A stretch of 64,000 nucleotides of DNA, from contig NZ_BNCD01000008.1 of assembly GCF_014656295.1 (NCBI RefSeq), positions 124,001 through 188,000 of the forward strand, in the 5' to 3' direction. Under the pieces are notes generated by a model, which saw only the letters and a list, made by a program, of their open reading frames with translations, was not told the DNA's origin and did not search any database. Position numbers and translations under genes: made by a program. The DNA comes from Streptomyces sulfonofaciens. GTDB lineage: Bacteria; Actinomycetota; Actinomycetes; Streptomycetales; Streptomycetaceae. This document shows positions 18,941 to 28,038 of the stretch, piece by piece. Positions within the stretch are counted from its first letter, which is position 1, and every line of letters begins with the position of its first letter.

Positions 18941-19300
18941 TCACGCCTCCACGACAAGCCGGGAGACAGCAGTGAGCGCGGCTCCGAGGACCTCTCGCGA
19001 TTCTTCTCCGGCAGGCACGGCCCGGGCGACCGTGACGGCACCGATGATGGTGGCCACGGCCGTCCAGGCGTGCTGAGGCTGCTCACCCGGGGTGCCCCTC
19101 ATGGCAGGAGCCGGCGTCGGAACGAGTTCGGCCATGCGGCGCCGGTAAGTCTCGCGCACGGGAATCTCCGCCCGCGAAACGTCCACGCTCAGCCTGGGCA
19201 TCACACAGCCGTCCGCGACTTCCTCCCGGTGTTGATCGCTGAGGTGAGCGGCCGCCAACTTCCGCCCGGCGTGGGTCGCTCCGGGGGAGTGAGTGATGCC
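18941..19300 (-). pseudogene. TetR-family regulator C-terminal remnant
   Basis: Reading leftward, the frame gives DGCVMPRLSVDVSRAEIPVRETYRRRMAEL and then AWTAVATIIGAVTVARAVP...ALTAVSRL, which matches the ligand-binding domain of a common TetR subgroup that often controls reductases. The HTH-bearing N-terminal half is missing; the upstream end runs into IS5-type transposase sequence, suggesting disruption by insertion and deletion. Confidence 0.65.
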
Positions 19301-19490
19301 CACAGCAGACGGTCGAGCGGATCGACGATGACCTGGACGCTCACCCCGTGCTTCTTGTGCTTTCACATCCGCGCGGCCGAACCGCGGCGTCATCGACGCC
19401 CTGTCCGCAGCCAGCATCCGGTGCTGGGCCGACAAGGCGCATCAAGGCGCAAGGCGCCGGGGTACGGTGCGCGTGCCCCACCGCGGACCC
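19270..19490. pseudogene. Two opposed IS5-family transposase fragments
   Basis: At 19270-19361 the minus strand reads KHKKHGVSVQVIVDPLDRLLWAS, a central DDE_Tnp_4 block. At 19362-19490 the plus strand reads FTSARPNRGVIDALSAASIRCWADKAHQGARRRGTVRVPHRG, which in an intact transposase lies just downstream of that block but on the same strand. The pieces are therefore inverted relative to one another, implying an inversion or two different elements. Confidence 0.65.
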
Positions 19491-19711
19491 AGGCTGTTCG
19501 AGAAAGACTTCACACTCTCCCTAAAACAGAAGCCTCGTTCACTCCGCCCGTCCCACTCGACGGCCCCGCGTTGCTGCATTGCGGTCGGCCATGTCGACGG
19601 ATCACCATGACGACAGCCGGCAGTCCTTCATCTCGTCCACGAGATGGATTTCGGAGAGCGATCAGCTCGAACGAGCGGTGACGCACCGATGAGGAAGGGG
19701 CTCAACGCACC

Positions 19712-20878
19712 TCAGGTCAGGTTGCGGGCCATCACGATGCGCTGCACTTGGTTGGTGCCTTCGTAGATCTGAGTGATCTTTGCGTCGCGCATCATGCGCT
19801 CCAGCGGGTAGTCGCGGCTGTAGCCGTAGCCGCCGAGGAGCTGAACGGCGTCGGTGGTGATCTCCATGGCCGCGTCGGAGGCGAAGCACTTGGCGGCCGC
19901 GCCGAAGAAGGTCAGTTCTTGGTCCCCGCCGCCGGTGCAGGAACGTTCGGAGCGGGCCGCGGCGGCGTAGGTGAGCTGGCGGGCCGCCTCCAGCTTCATC
20001 GCCATGTCGGCCAGCATGAACTGGATGCCCTGGAAATCGCCGATCGGCTTCCCGAACTGCTTGCGCTCGCGCACGTACCCCTTGGCGTAGTCCAGCGCGC
20101 CCTGCGCGATGCCGAGCGCCTGGGCGGCGATGGTGATGCGAGTGTGGTCCAGGGTCTTCATCGCGGTCGCGAAGCCGGTTCCCTCACCGCCGATAATCCG
20201 GTCGGCCGGGATGCGGACGTCGTCGAAGTAGACCTCGCGAGTCGGGGAACCCTTGATGCCCAGCTTCCGCTCCGGGGCACCGAAGGACACTCCCTCGTCG
20301 CCCTTCTCGACCACGAACGCCGAGATGCCCTTGGAGCGCTTGCCCGGGTCGGTCACCGCCATGACCGTGTAGAAATCGGAGACACCTGCGTTGGTGATCC
20401 AGCGCTTCACCCCGTTGAGCACGTAGGCATCACCGTCGCGCACCGCGCGGGTCGTCATCGCGGCGGCGTCCGAGCCGGCGTCGGCCTCGGACAGGCAGTA
20501 GGAGAACAGGCCCTCTCCCCGGGCCAGCGCACCCAGGTACTTCGCCTTGAGCTCCTCGGATCCGGATAGCTGCACCGGCAACGAGCCGAGCTTGTTGACC
20601 GCGGGGATCAGCGAGGAGGACGCGCACACCCGGGCGACCTCCTCGATCACTATGACCGTGGACAGCGCGTCGGCGCCCGCGCCGTCGTACGCCTCGGGCA
20701 CGTGGACGGCGTGCAGACCGTTGGCCTCCAGCGTCTCGCGCGCCTCCTGCGGGAAGCGGCCCCGCTCGTCGACTTCCGCCGCATGGGGGGCGATCTTCGC
20801 TTGGGCGAGCGAACGGACAGTGGCCCTGAGCATCTCGTGCTCCTCGGAGGTCCGGAAGTAGCCGAAGTCGTCGCTCAT
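19712..20878 (-). CDS. Acyl-CoA dehydrogenase
   Basis: The 388-residue flavoenzyme introduces a trans-2 double bond into acyl-CoA. It shows the three-domain ACAD layout: helical N-terminus, the beta-domain motifs YCLSEADAGSDAAAM and KRWITNAGVSDFY, and a C-terminal helical domain with GGYGYSRDYPLERMMRDAKI and the catalytic base in QIYEGTNQ (Glu373). The short/medium-chain or branched-chain group fits best. It is divergent from a TetR gene, with a perfect palindrome 19 bp upstream of its start codon. With the acyl-CoA ligase and the decayed hydroxyacyl-CoA dehydrogenase it forms a fatty or aromatic acyl-CoA catabolic locus. Confidence 0.93.
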   Translation of the reverse strand: MSDDFGYFRTSEEHEMLRATVRSLAQAKIAPHAAEVDERGRFPQEARETLEANGLHAVHVPEAYDGAGADALSTVIVIEEVARVCASSSLIPAVNKLGSLPVQLSGSEELKAKYLGALARGEGLFSYCLSEADAGSDAAAMTTRAVRDGDAYVLNGVKRWITNAGVSDFYTVMAVTDPGKRSKGISAFVVEKGDEGVSFGAPERKLGIKGSPTREVYFDDVRIPADRIIGGEGTGFATAMKTLDHTRITIAAQALGIAQGALDYAKGYVRERKQFGKPIGDFQGIQFMLADMAMKLEAARQLTYAAAARSERSCTGGGDQELTFFGAAAKCFASDAAMEITTDAVQLLGGYGYSRDYPLERMMRDAKITQIYEGTNQVQRIVMARNLT

Positions 20879-20896
20879 CGTGGCTCCACAGGGGTA

Positions 20897-20934
20897 GGGT
20901 ACTCAGTACCCTGAATTATGCACTCTCAGTGTCA
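20897..20934. promoter_or_regulatory. Palindromic operator between acyl-CoA dehydrogenase and TetR gene
   Basis: GGGTACTCAGTACCC (20897-20911) is a perfect 15-nt palindrome around a central C. A degenerate second copy, ACTCTCAGTGTCAG, follows at about 20921-20934. Similar words recur at 21891-21926. The position is typical for autorepression by the divergent TetR protein. Confidence 0.75.
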
Positions 20935-20966
20935 GCCATACGCACCCGTCGCGGTATCGTCGTCGC

Positions 20967-21680
20967 ATGAGTGGTCCACACGACAGCCGACGGGAAAGTC
21001 CGACTCGGGGACCGGAGGACGGCAAGGCACCCATCCGGTCCCAGTTGGTCACTGCCGCGTTCGAACTCTTCGCGGAACGCGGTTACGAGGAGACGACCAT
21101 CGATGACATCGTCCGGCTGGCCGGAGTCGGCCGCAGATCCTTCTTCCGGTACTTCCCGACCAAGGAGAAGGTGATCTTTCCCGATCACGAACAAGCCCTG
21201 GCCGACATGGTGGACTACCTGAACGAAGGCGAACACGACCCCGACCCGGTGGGCAGGGCCTGCGGAGCAGCGCGCATGGTGATGCGGATGTACGCCGCGA
21301 ACGTCCACTACTCCGTCAAGCGCTATGCCCTGACCCGGAAGGTGCCCGCACTCAAGGCATACGAGCTCTCCGTCGTCTGGCGCTACGAGCGGGCGCTGGC
21401 CGACTACCTGATCCGCCGGTTCGCCAACCTGCCGGACGGCGGTGCCCGCGCCTCAGTGATCGCCGCCGGCGTCGTAGCCGCACATAACCACGGCATGCGC
21501 GCTTGGCTGCGCTCCGGCGGGCGGGGTGAGGTGGCGGCGAGCGTCGAACCCGCCCTGGACCTGGTCCACCGCACCTGGAGCGAGCCGGAGGAATCGGTGG
21601 TCCTGATTACGCGGCGCGGCATCCCGATGTGGCAGATCGTCCAACGTATCGAGACCGAACTCCGGGAGGGGCCGGCATAG
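20967..21680 (+). CDS. TetR-family transcriptional regulator
   Basis: The 237-residue protein has an N-terminal TetR HTH (FELFAERGYEETTIDDIVRLAGVGRRSFFRYFPTKEKV, roughly residues 32-70) and a helical ligand-binding domain. It is transcribed divergently from the acyl-CoA dehydrogenase. Its likely targets are the two TACTCAGTA-containing promoters on either side; the effector would plausibly be an acyl-CoA thioester. Confidence 0.9.
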   Translation: MSGPHDSRRESPTRGPEDGKAPIRSQLVTAAFELFAERGYEETTIDDIVRLAGVGRRSFFRYFPTKEKVIFPDHEQALADMVDYLNEGEHDPDPVGRACGAARMVMRMYAANVHYSVKRYALTRKVPALKAYELSVVWRYERALADYLIRRFANLPDGGARASVIAAGVVAAHNHGMRAWLRSGGRGEVAASVEPALDLVHRTWSEPEESVVLITRRGIPMWQIVQRIETELREGPA

Positions 21681-21890
21681 GCCCCCTTTGACAGGACCTG
21701 CCGGCACTGGGCCGGGCCGGGCCGGGCGGCCCCGGACGGCCCGCCGACACTCGGGGAGCGGAGCGCGTGGTGCGAGCCGCCCGCTCCACCGCGCACGCGT
21801 GCGGCTCCGTCAGGACCGTCCGCCACCGCCGTGAGCCCTGCGCTGATGCTTCGCCCTGAGCGAAAGCGCCTCGCAGTGGACGCTAGACAG

Positions 21891-21926
21891 GATACTGAGT
21901 GCCATGGAATATGGGTACTCAGTGTC
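21891..21926 (+). promoter_or_regulatory. Second set of TACTCAGT operator words
   Basis: GATACTGAGTGCC (21891-21903) and GGGTACTCAGTGTC (21913-21926) are two inverted copies of the word in the palindrome at 20897, placed about 20-55 nt upstream of the hydroxyacyl-CoA dehydrogenase start. This suggests the same TetR protein also controls the ligase-containing operon. Confidence 0.65.
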
Positions 21927-21944
21927 AGACAAGGGAGTCGGCAA

Positions 21945-22532
21945 GTGTGTGACATCCAACGCGTGGCAGTGGTCGGTGCGGGTCAGATGGGCTCGGGCAT
22001 CGTAGAGGTGTTCGCACGGGCCGGACTCGACGTCCGGCCGGCCGAGGCGACCGGCGAGGCGCTGGAGTCCGGCCGTGCCGTGCCGTCCAAGTCGCCGGGC
22101 ACGGCCGTCGAGTGGGACAAGACCACTACGGCGGAGCGTGACGCAGCGCTGGGCCGGCTGCTGGGCTGCGCCCGCGCGATGGGCCCGCTCAAGCTGTCCG
22201 ACCTGATCGGCCCGGACACGCTCACGGCGACCGCCGACTCGATGTACATCGAAGATAATGGGCCGCCGTGCGCCGCGCCGCCGGTCCTGCGGCGGATGGT
22301 GGAAGCGGGTCGGCTGGGCCGCAAAGCGCGGGTTTTCACGCGTACTGACGGAGGTCGTCGCCGGGGCCCGTCTTCCCGCCTGGAGCAGTCGGTGTCACAG
22401 CCGCGTCCGAGTCACGGGCCGCGTTCACCAGTCCGCGCGCGCCGAGGGCGACCCGTTCACGCAGTCCGAGCAGCCAAGCCGATGAACCCGTCTCCTCGTC
22501 GGGTCGTACATCGCACCGAGAGGAGCCTTTGA
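21945..22532 (+). pseudogene. 3-hydroxyacyl-CoA dehydrogenase with large in-frame internal deletion
   Basis: The frame starts with GTG after GGGAG and gives an intact Rossmann start (RVAVVGAGQMGSGIVEVFARAGLDV), then jumps from the ERDAALGRL helix directly to LGCARAMGPLKLSDLIGPDTL and APPVLRRMVEAGRLGRKARVF, the C-terminal domain. Roughly 140-150 residues that normally hold the rest of the NAD domain and the catalytic His-Glu pair are missing, and the tail after ~22370 is unlike the family. The reading frame is still open to 22532, 3 nt before the ligase gene. It should be inactive but may keep the ligase translationally coupled. Confidence 0.8.
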
Positions 22533-22535
22533 CAG

Positions 22536-24134
22536 ATGACGAACCTCGCCGGCCTTCTGGACGAAGCGGTAGCCGCCTTCCCCGCCCGGACGGCGGTCGT
22601 CAGCGGTGACATCCGGCTGTCGTACGCGCGACTCGCGGCATCGGCGTCACAAGTGGCCCACCTGCTCAAGTCCCGCGGTGTCGGACGAGGCGACACCGTT
22701 GCCCTGTCATGCCCGAACACGCCGGCCTTCACCATGGTGTACTTCGGCATTCTCAAGACGGGCGCCGCGGTCGTGCCGCTGAACATCCTGCTCAAGGGCC
22801 AGGAGATCGCCTACCACTTGAATGATTCGGGCGCGAAGGCATATTTCGCCTTCGAGGGCACGCCTCACCTGCCGATGCACGTGGCGGTCCGTGAGGGGTT
22901 CGAGCGGGCCGAGGGGTGCTCGCACCTCTTCGTGATCCCGGCCGACGCATCCCTGCCGCTGCCGTGGGCGGACCAGGACACCGTCTTCGAGACCACCTCC
23001 ACCGATGACGAGGACACCGCCGTGATCCTCTACACCTCCGGTACCACCGGCCGCCCCAAGGGGGCCGAGTTGCGGCATCGCAACATGCGCGCCAACGCCC
23101 TGTGCGGCGCCGCGGTGTTCGGCTGCGACGCGGAGCGTCCCGACACGTACCTGGCGACGCTGCCGCTGTTCCACTCGTTCGGTCAGACCGTCGTCCAGAA
23201 CGGGGCCGTCGCTTACGCCGGCACCGTGGTCATGATGCCCCGGTTCGAACCTCAGGCCGCGCTCCAACTCATCGTGGCCGAGCGGGTCACCGTTTTCGCT
23301 GGCGTGCCGACGATGTACTGGGGTCTGCTGTCGGCGGTGCACGACGCCGCCGGGGAGCTCGACCCGGCGGCGATCACGGACACCTTGCGCATCGCCGTGT
23401 CCGGAGGCTCCGCTCTGCCCGTCGAGATCCACCGCCGTTTCCGCGAGCGGTTCGGCGTCACGATTCTGGAGGGGTACGGACTGTCGGAGACATCCCCGGT
23501 CGTCTCCTTCTCCGTACGGGGCGAGGAGCCGCGACCCGGGTCCATCGGGGTACCGATCCCGGGCGTCGAGATGCGACTCGTCGACGGCGACTGGAACACC
23601 GTGGAGGACGACCCGAAAGCCGTCGGCGAGATCGCCGTCAGGGGGCACAACGTCATGAAGGGCTACCTGCGGAACCCGGAAGCGACCGCGGAGGCGACCC
23701 GGGACGGCTGGCTGCGGACCGGTGATCTCGCCCGCAAGGACGCGGACGGCTACTTCTACATCGTCGACCGTTCCAAGGACATGATCATCCGAGGGGGTTA
23801 CAACGTGTACCCGCGCGAGATCGAGGAGCTCTTGATGACACACCAGGAAGTCTCACTGGTCGCCGTCATCGGCATCCCGGACGCGTCCCACGGCGAAGAC
23901 ATCAAGGCTGTCGTCGTCCCCACCGACGCGTCCCGGATCACCCCCGAAGAGCTGCGCGCCTGGGCCAAGGAACGGCTCGCCGCGTACAAGTACCCCCGCA
24001 TCGTCGAGTTCGTCGACACGCTGCCCATGACGAGCACCGGGAAGATCCTCAAGCGCGAGCTCATCCGAGGACACGCCCCTGCCGACCGGGCGGCCGCGTT
24101 GCGGCCTGGTCCACCGTCCCGCCGACGACGGTAG
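22536..24134 (+). CDS. Long-chain-type acyl-CoA ligase (AMP-binding)
   Basis: The 532-residue ANL-superfamily enzyme activates a carboxylic acid to its acyl-AMP and then acyl-CoA. It has the P-loop-like YTSGTTGRPKGAE (about 166-178), LPLFHSFGQ, the A5 motif GYGLSETSP, A7 WLRTGDLA, A8 DRSKDMIIRGGYNVYP and the adenylation lysine in TSTGKILKRE. It directly follows the truncated hydroxyacyl-CoA dehydrogenase and precedes a secreted hydrolase-like gene, so the acid may be released outside the cell. The chain length or aromatic specificity cannot be read. Confidence 0.92.
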   Translation: MTNLAGLLDEAVAAFPARTAVVSGDIRLSYARLAASASQVAHLLKSRGVGRGDTVALSCPNTPAFTMVYFGILKTGAAVVPLNILLKGQEIAYHLNDSGAKAYFAFEGTPHLPMHVAVREGFERAEGCSHLFVIPADASLPLPWADQDTVFETTSTDDEDTAVILYTSGTTGRPKGAELRHRNMRANALCGAAVFGCDAERPDTYLATLPLFHSFGQTVVQNGAVAYAGTVVMMPRFEPQAALQLIVAERVTVFAGVPTMYWGLLSAVHDAAGELDPAAITDTLRIAVSGGSALPVEIHRRFRERFGVTILEGYGLSETSPVVSFSVRGEEPRPGSIGVPIPGVEMRLVDGDWNTVEDDPKAVGEIAVRGHNVMKGYLRNPEATAEATRDGWLRTGDLARKDADGYFYIVDRSKDMIIRGGYNVYPREIEELLMTHQEVSLVAVIGIPDASHGEDIKAVVVPTDASRITPEELRAWAKERLAAYKYPRIVEFVDTLPMTSTGKILKRELIRGHAPADRAAALRPGPPSRRRR

Positions 24135-24310
24135 GCGTTCCACACCGAGCGCAACCGGTGGCGGACCGGGAGGCGACGGGCAGGCGCAACCGCGTCATTC
24201 ATATGGCGATTCGATCCGCCACGCCCGCGGAAATCAGTCGGTGCGCCTCGTCGGGCCCGCGGGCACCCAGGTGTCGACATCTTGATCATCACGCCTCCCA
24301 GGAGCCGTCA

Positions 24311-26482
24311 GTGACCCCATTCAGGAATCGATTGACCACCGCGTTGGCAGCGGTGGTATGTGTGCTGCTCGGTGCGGCGACACCCCCTGCGTCCGCGGCC
24401 TCGAATTCGCCCTCGGGGACGGGGAGAACGGCACCCGTTCCGTCGGGACGCTCCCACCACCTCGCGATCAGCAGTGTTTCCAATCCCCGGCCGCAGTTCG
24501 TCAGCGGAGGGGAAGTGCTGGTGCGGATCGATCCGCCGAACCACGGCGCGGTCCGTGTGACGGCGGACGGTCACATCGTCAGCGACCGGTTCACGCGGCA
24601 AGGTGACGGCTCCCTGCTCGGGTTGGTGACCGGTCTGCGACCGGGCGAGAACCTGATCTCGGCCACCGCAGGGGGACAGGCCGCGACCTTGACGGTGATC
24701 GATCACCCCCGTTCCGGCCCCGTGTTCGCCGGCCCGCAGCAGCACCCCTTCTACTGCGAGACGACCGCCTTCGGCCTGAGCCCCTCCACACAGCCGCTGT
24801 GCTCGGCACCAACCGTGGTCAGCTACGAGTACCGCACCACCGGCGGGGCCTACGCGCCTCTGGCCGACCCCGGCACCCGGCCCAAGGACCTGGCCACCGC
24901 CACGGTCGACGGGCGCACCGTCCCCTACGTCGTCCGAGTGGAGACCGGAACCATCGACCGGGCCGTCTACCAGATCGCCGCTCTGTACGACGGCAGTGCC
25001 CCCTCGCCACTGCGCCCCGACCACGGCTGGAACCAGCGCCTCGTCTACACCTTCGGAGGCGGCTGCAACGGCGGCTATCACCAGGGGAACACCACCGGCG
25101 GCGTTCTCAACGACCTGTTCTTGTCCCAGGGGTACGCCGTCGCGTCCTCCAGCCTCAACGTGCTGGAGAACAACTGCAGCACCATCCTCTCCGCCGAGGC
25201 GGCGATGATGGTCAAGGAGCACTTCATCAACACCTACGGTCCGGTGGCGCACACCATCGGCTGGGGTGGCTCGGGCGGCTCGATACAGCAGTACGACATC
25301 GCCGACGCCTACCCCGGCATCCTTGACGGCATCGTGCCCGGCTTCTCCTTCCCGGACCCCTTCACCGTCCTGAACGCGGCAGACGACTGCAGGCTCCTGG
25401 TGAACTTCTTCAAGGGTACGGAGACGGACTTCACCGCGGCGCAACGGCAAGCCGTCGCGGGCTTCCCCAGCTACGGGAGCTGCACGTCCTGGGACTCCAG
25501 CTACGCCAACCGCAACACGGCCAGCGACAGTTGCAACAAGGAGATCGCGGCCGACGACAGTGCCATCCCGCCCGCCGCGATCTGGAACCGCACCTCCAAC
25601 CCCACCGGGGTGAAGTGCGCCGCCGCCGAACAGTATGCCAACCAACTCGGCCGGGATCCCCGCACCGGAATGGTGCGCAGCCAACTGGACAACGAGGGCG
25701 TGCAGTACGGCCTGGCCGCTCTGCGGCACCGGCAGATCACCGCAGCGCAATTCGTCGCGCTCAACACCGCGATCGGCGGGTTCGACGCCTACGGGGCTCC
25801 CGTGCCGCAGCGAAGCAAGGCGCACCCGAAGGCGCTGAAGGCCGTCTACCGCGACGACATCCTCGTCAACGGAGGCCTGGGCCTGGCGACGACACCCATC
25901 ATCGATCAGCGCGTCGACCTCGATCTCGAGGGGCCGCTGCTCGACATCCACACCACCCAGTGGTCGTCGGTGATGCGAGCACGGCTTCGGCAAGCCAACG
26001 GCACGAGCGCCAACCAAGTAATCATCGACAGCCAGTACACCCCCGAGGGCATGGCGGCGGCCAACAGCTTCGAACTCGCCGCGATGGATGAGTGGCTCAC
26101 TCGCATCGCGGCCGACCACTCCACGCGCAGCCGGCAGGCCAAAGTGACAGCGGACAAGCCCAGGGACCTGGGCGATGGCTGCTACCTGTCCCCCACCCAC
26201 CGCGTCCAGGCGCCGATCACCGACCCGGCGACCGGACCGTGCGCCGCGCAGTATCCGGTGGGCGCAGACCCGCGGCAGCAGGCAGGAGAACCGCTGGCCG
26301 AGAACACGCTCAAATGCGCCTTGCGGCCGCTCGACTTCGCTGACTACCCGGTCCGGTTCACCCGGGCACAGCGGGCACAGCTACGCCGGGCCTTCCCCAC
26401 AGGGGTGTGCGACTACGGCCGCCCGGGCGTCGGCCAGGTCCGGCCGGCCGGCACCTGGCTCGACTACAGTCAGACACGATAA
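24311..26482 (+). CDS. Secreted DUF6351-family protein, alpha/beta-hydrolase-like
   Basis: The 723-residue protein has a Sec signal (about residues 1-30, ending ASA-AS) when started at the GTG at 24311, which has AGGAG 6 nt upstream; the frame is open further left but that part is not signal-like. A beta-rich N-terminal region (~50-140) is followed by a hydrolase-like domain with TFGGGCNGGYHQG and the nucleophile-elbow-like IGWGGSGGS (Ser321), and many cysteines suggest disulfides. The closest family I recall is DUF6351, with some resemblance to hydroxybutyrate-oligomer hydrolases. With an acyl-CoA ligase upstream, an extracellular esterase or polyester-oligomer hydrolase is a reasonable inference, not shown. 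Confidence 0.75.
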   Translation: MTPFRNRLTTALAAVVCVLLGAATPPASAASNSPSGTGRTAPVPSGRSHHLAISSVSNPRPQFVSGGEVLVRIDPPNHGAVRVTADGHIVSDRFTRQGDGSLLGLVTGLRPGENLISATAGGQAATLTVIDHPRSGPVFAGPQQHPFYCETTAFGLSPSTQPLCSAPTVVSYEYRTTGGAYAPLADPGTRPKDLATATVDGRTVPYVVRVETGTIDRAVYQIAALYDGSAPSPLRPDHGWNQRLVYTFGGGCNGGYHQGNTTGGVLNDLFLSQGYAVASSSLNVLENNCSTILSAEAAMMVKEHFINTYGPVAHTIGWGGSGGSIQQYDIADAYPGILDGIVPGFSFPDPFTVLNAADDCRLLVNFFKGTETDFTAAQRQAVAGFPSYGSCTSWDSSYANRNTASDSCNKEIAADDSAIPPAAIWNRTSNPTGVKCAAAEQYANQLGRDPRTGMVRSQLDNEGVQYGLAALRHRQITAAQFVALNTAIGGFDAYGAPVPQRSKAHPKALKAVYRDDILVNGGLGLATTPIIDQRVDLDLEGPLLDIHTTQWSSVMRARLRQANGTSANQVIIDSQYTPEGMAAANSFELAAMDEWLTRIAADHSTRSRQAKVTADKPRDLGDGCYLSPTHRVQAPITDPATGPCAAQYPVGADPRQQAGEPLAENTLKCALRPLDFADYPVRFTRAQRAQLRRAFPTGVCDYGRPGVGQVRPAGTWLDYSQTR

Positions 26483-26700
26483 CCACCGGCTCCTCCGGAG
26501 TGCGTGCCCGGCCGTGCCGGCCGGGCCCCCACGACCGGTCGCGGGCTCCGGCATGCGCACGGTGGTCGGCGGACCGGAGCCGGTCCCGCCTCGCCCCTAT
26601 CGAGCATGGATGCCGCCGACCACCATGCGGAGGATGCGGTTCTTCTGGTCGTCATCGCGGGAGAGGCCGAGAACGTCGCTCACGATGTTCCCGCAACGCA

Positions 26701-26764
26701 CGAGGCTCCTGTGCCGTTGAGAGAGATGTTCGACGTCTCAGCTCATCAGCGCAGGAGCCTCGTG
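26701..26764. repeat. Inverted repeat at left edge of decayed IS
   Basis: ACGAGGCTCCTG (26701-26712) and CAGGAGCCTCGT (26753-26764) are perfect 12-bp arms 40 nt apart, just upstream of the decayed transposase. It may be a remnant of an IS terminus or a hairpin terminator for the DUF6351 gene 220 nt away. Confidence 0.45.
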
Positions 26765-26813
26765 GGTTCCCTGTCCTGCCGCACTCGACCTCCCGCACGC
26801 TCTGGTCGGGTGG

Positions 26814-27380
26814 GTGACCATGCTCATCGTCACACGTGAGAGTGACCGCCGCTGCAAGCTCCCGCCTCACCAGCGTGCTCTCGTCGGCCTGGTCCACCTC
26901 CGCCGACACGACACGCTCGCGCAGATCGCCGCCGGGTTCGGCATATCCGTCGGCACCGCCCACGCCTACGTCACCGCCGCCGTCGGCCATCCGTCCCGCC
27001 GGGCGCCCGGACTACTGCGGGTCCTGCGGGAAAGGGCTCCCGATCACATCCTTCTCGACGGAACGCTCACCGAGTGCGACCGGGTCCATGACAGCCGGGC
27101 CGACCTCTCCCGAAAGCACCGCCACCACGGCGTGAACGTGCAGCTCGCTGCCGACCCCGCGGACAAACTGCTGTGAATCCCGCCCGCACTGCGCGCTGTG
27201 GATTTCGCCCGCACTGCGCGGCCGCACCCACGACCTGACCGCGGCCCGCACCCACCGCATCATCCGGATCTGCGAACGCCAGGGCGCGCCCGCCCTCGCC
27301 GACCGCGCCAACATCGGGGCCGGCTCCTGGGTGACCACGCCCATCAGACGTCTTCCGCACAAAGACATGTCTGCCATATC
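26814..27380 (+). pseudogene. Decayed IS5/DDE_Tnp_4 transposase
   Basis: The frame starts intact with an HTH_Tnp_4-like region (LPPHQRALVGLVHLRRHDTLAQIAAGFGISVGTAHAYV) and the first catalytic block HILLDGTLTECDRV and KHRHHGVNVQLAADP. A TGA at 27174 ends it. Downstream, in other frames, GRTHDLTAARTHRIIRI and ANIGAGSWVTTPIRRLPH continue the protein before homology ends near 27370. The C-terminal RWVxER block is absent here. It is the better-preserved relative of the fragment at 14.2-14.5 kb. Confidence 0.8.
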
Positions 27381-28038
27381 GCAGCACACGCCCACTGCCC
27401 GGCGATGCTGCTGCGCCTCGAAGTCGACGGCCCTGCAAACAACCCAAGAACGAGCCACGGACGAGGATCAGCCGGAAGGCCCGTTTCGCTGCTTCTCCGC
27501 TTTTCCCCACGCACTGCCCTCAACTGGGCCATCAGGATGTGGCCTGGCAGAATGCACATTCAGCCAGGCGACCGCTGGTGCTTTGCATGGCAAAGTGTCA
27601 GGACGAGGTGCGGAGGATTGTCCGTGACCTTTCCACCGGGAATGCCGCTGATCCTCAACGCATTTCGCCCGCATACAGTCACCTGCTGGAGACTTCAGCA
27701 CGCCGAACCATGACCGTGCCACAAGCTCCTTACCCTCTGTGAGCCGCAAGGTATCACAGAGGGCGCGATACGTATTGGACGCACGGCTTGGCAAGGTCCA
27801 TGGTTGAGCCGTAGTCCGGCGAACGGGCCAGCGGTCCAGGCCTACGCAGATCCCTCATGCGAAATGTCGAGAGGACCGACCGGTGCCCCGTCTCGGACCC
27901 CGGGGTCAACGTGCGCCTGTCTGTCGCCCGGTGGCGGATCGTCAGCCACTAGTAGGTGTCTTCCTGCCGCACGACGACTCCTCACCGTAGCCGGCCAGTG
28001 TGTCGGTAGTTCTCGTGTCATCACAAAGGAGTTTGGCA
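27381..28038. other. Gene-free interval with a hairpin, upstream of the beta-lactamase-family gene
   Basis: No gene is supported. CCCTCTGTGA (27733-27742) and TCACAGAGGG (27754-27763) form a perfect 10-bp stem with an 11-nt loop, either a terminator or an operator. Base composition is less GC-rich than the flanks, consistent with imported or decayed DNA. Confidence 0.45.
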
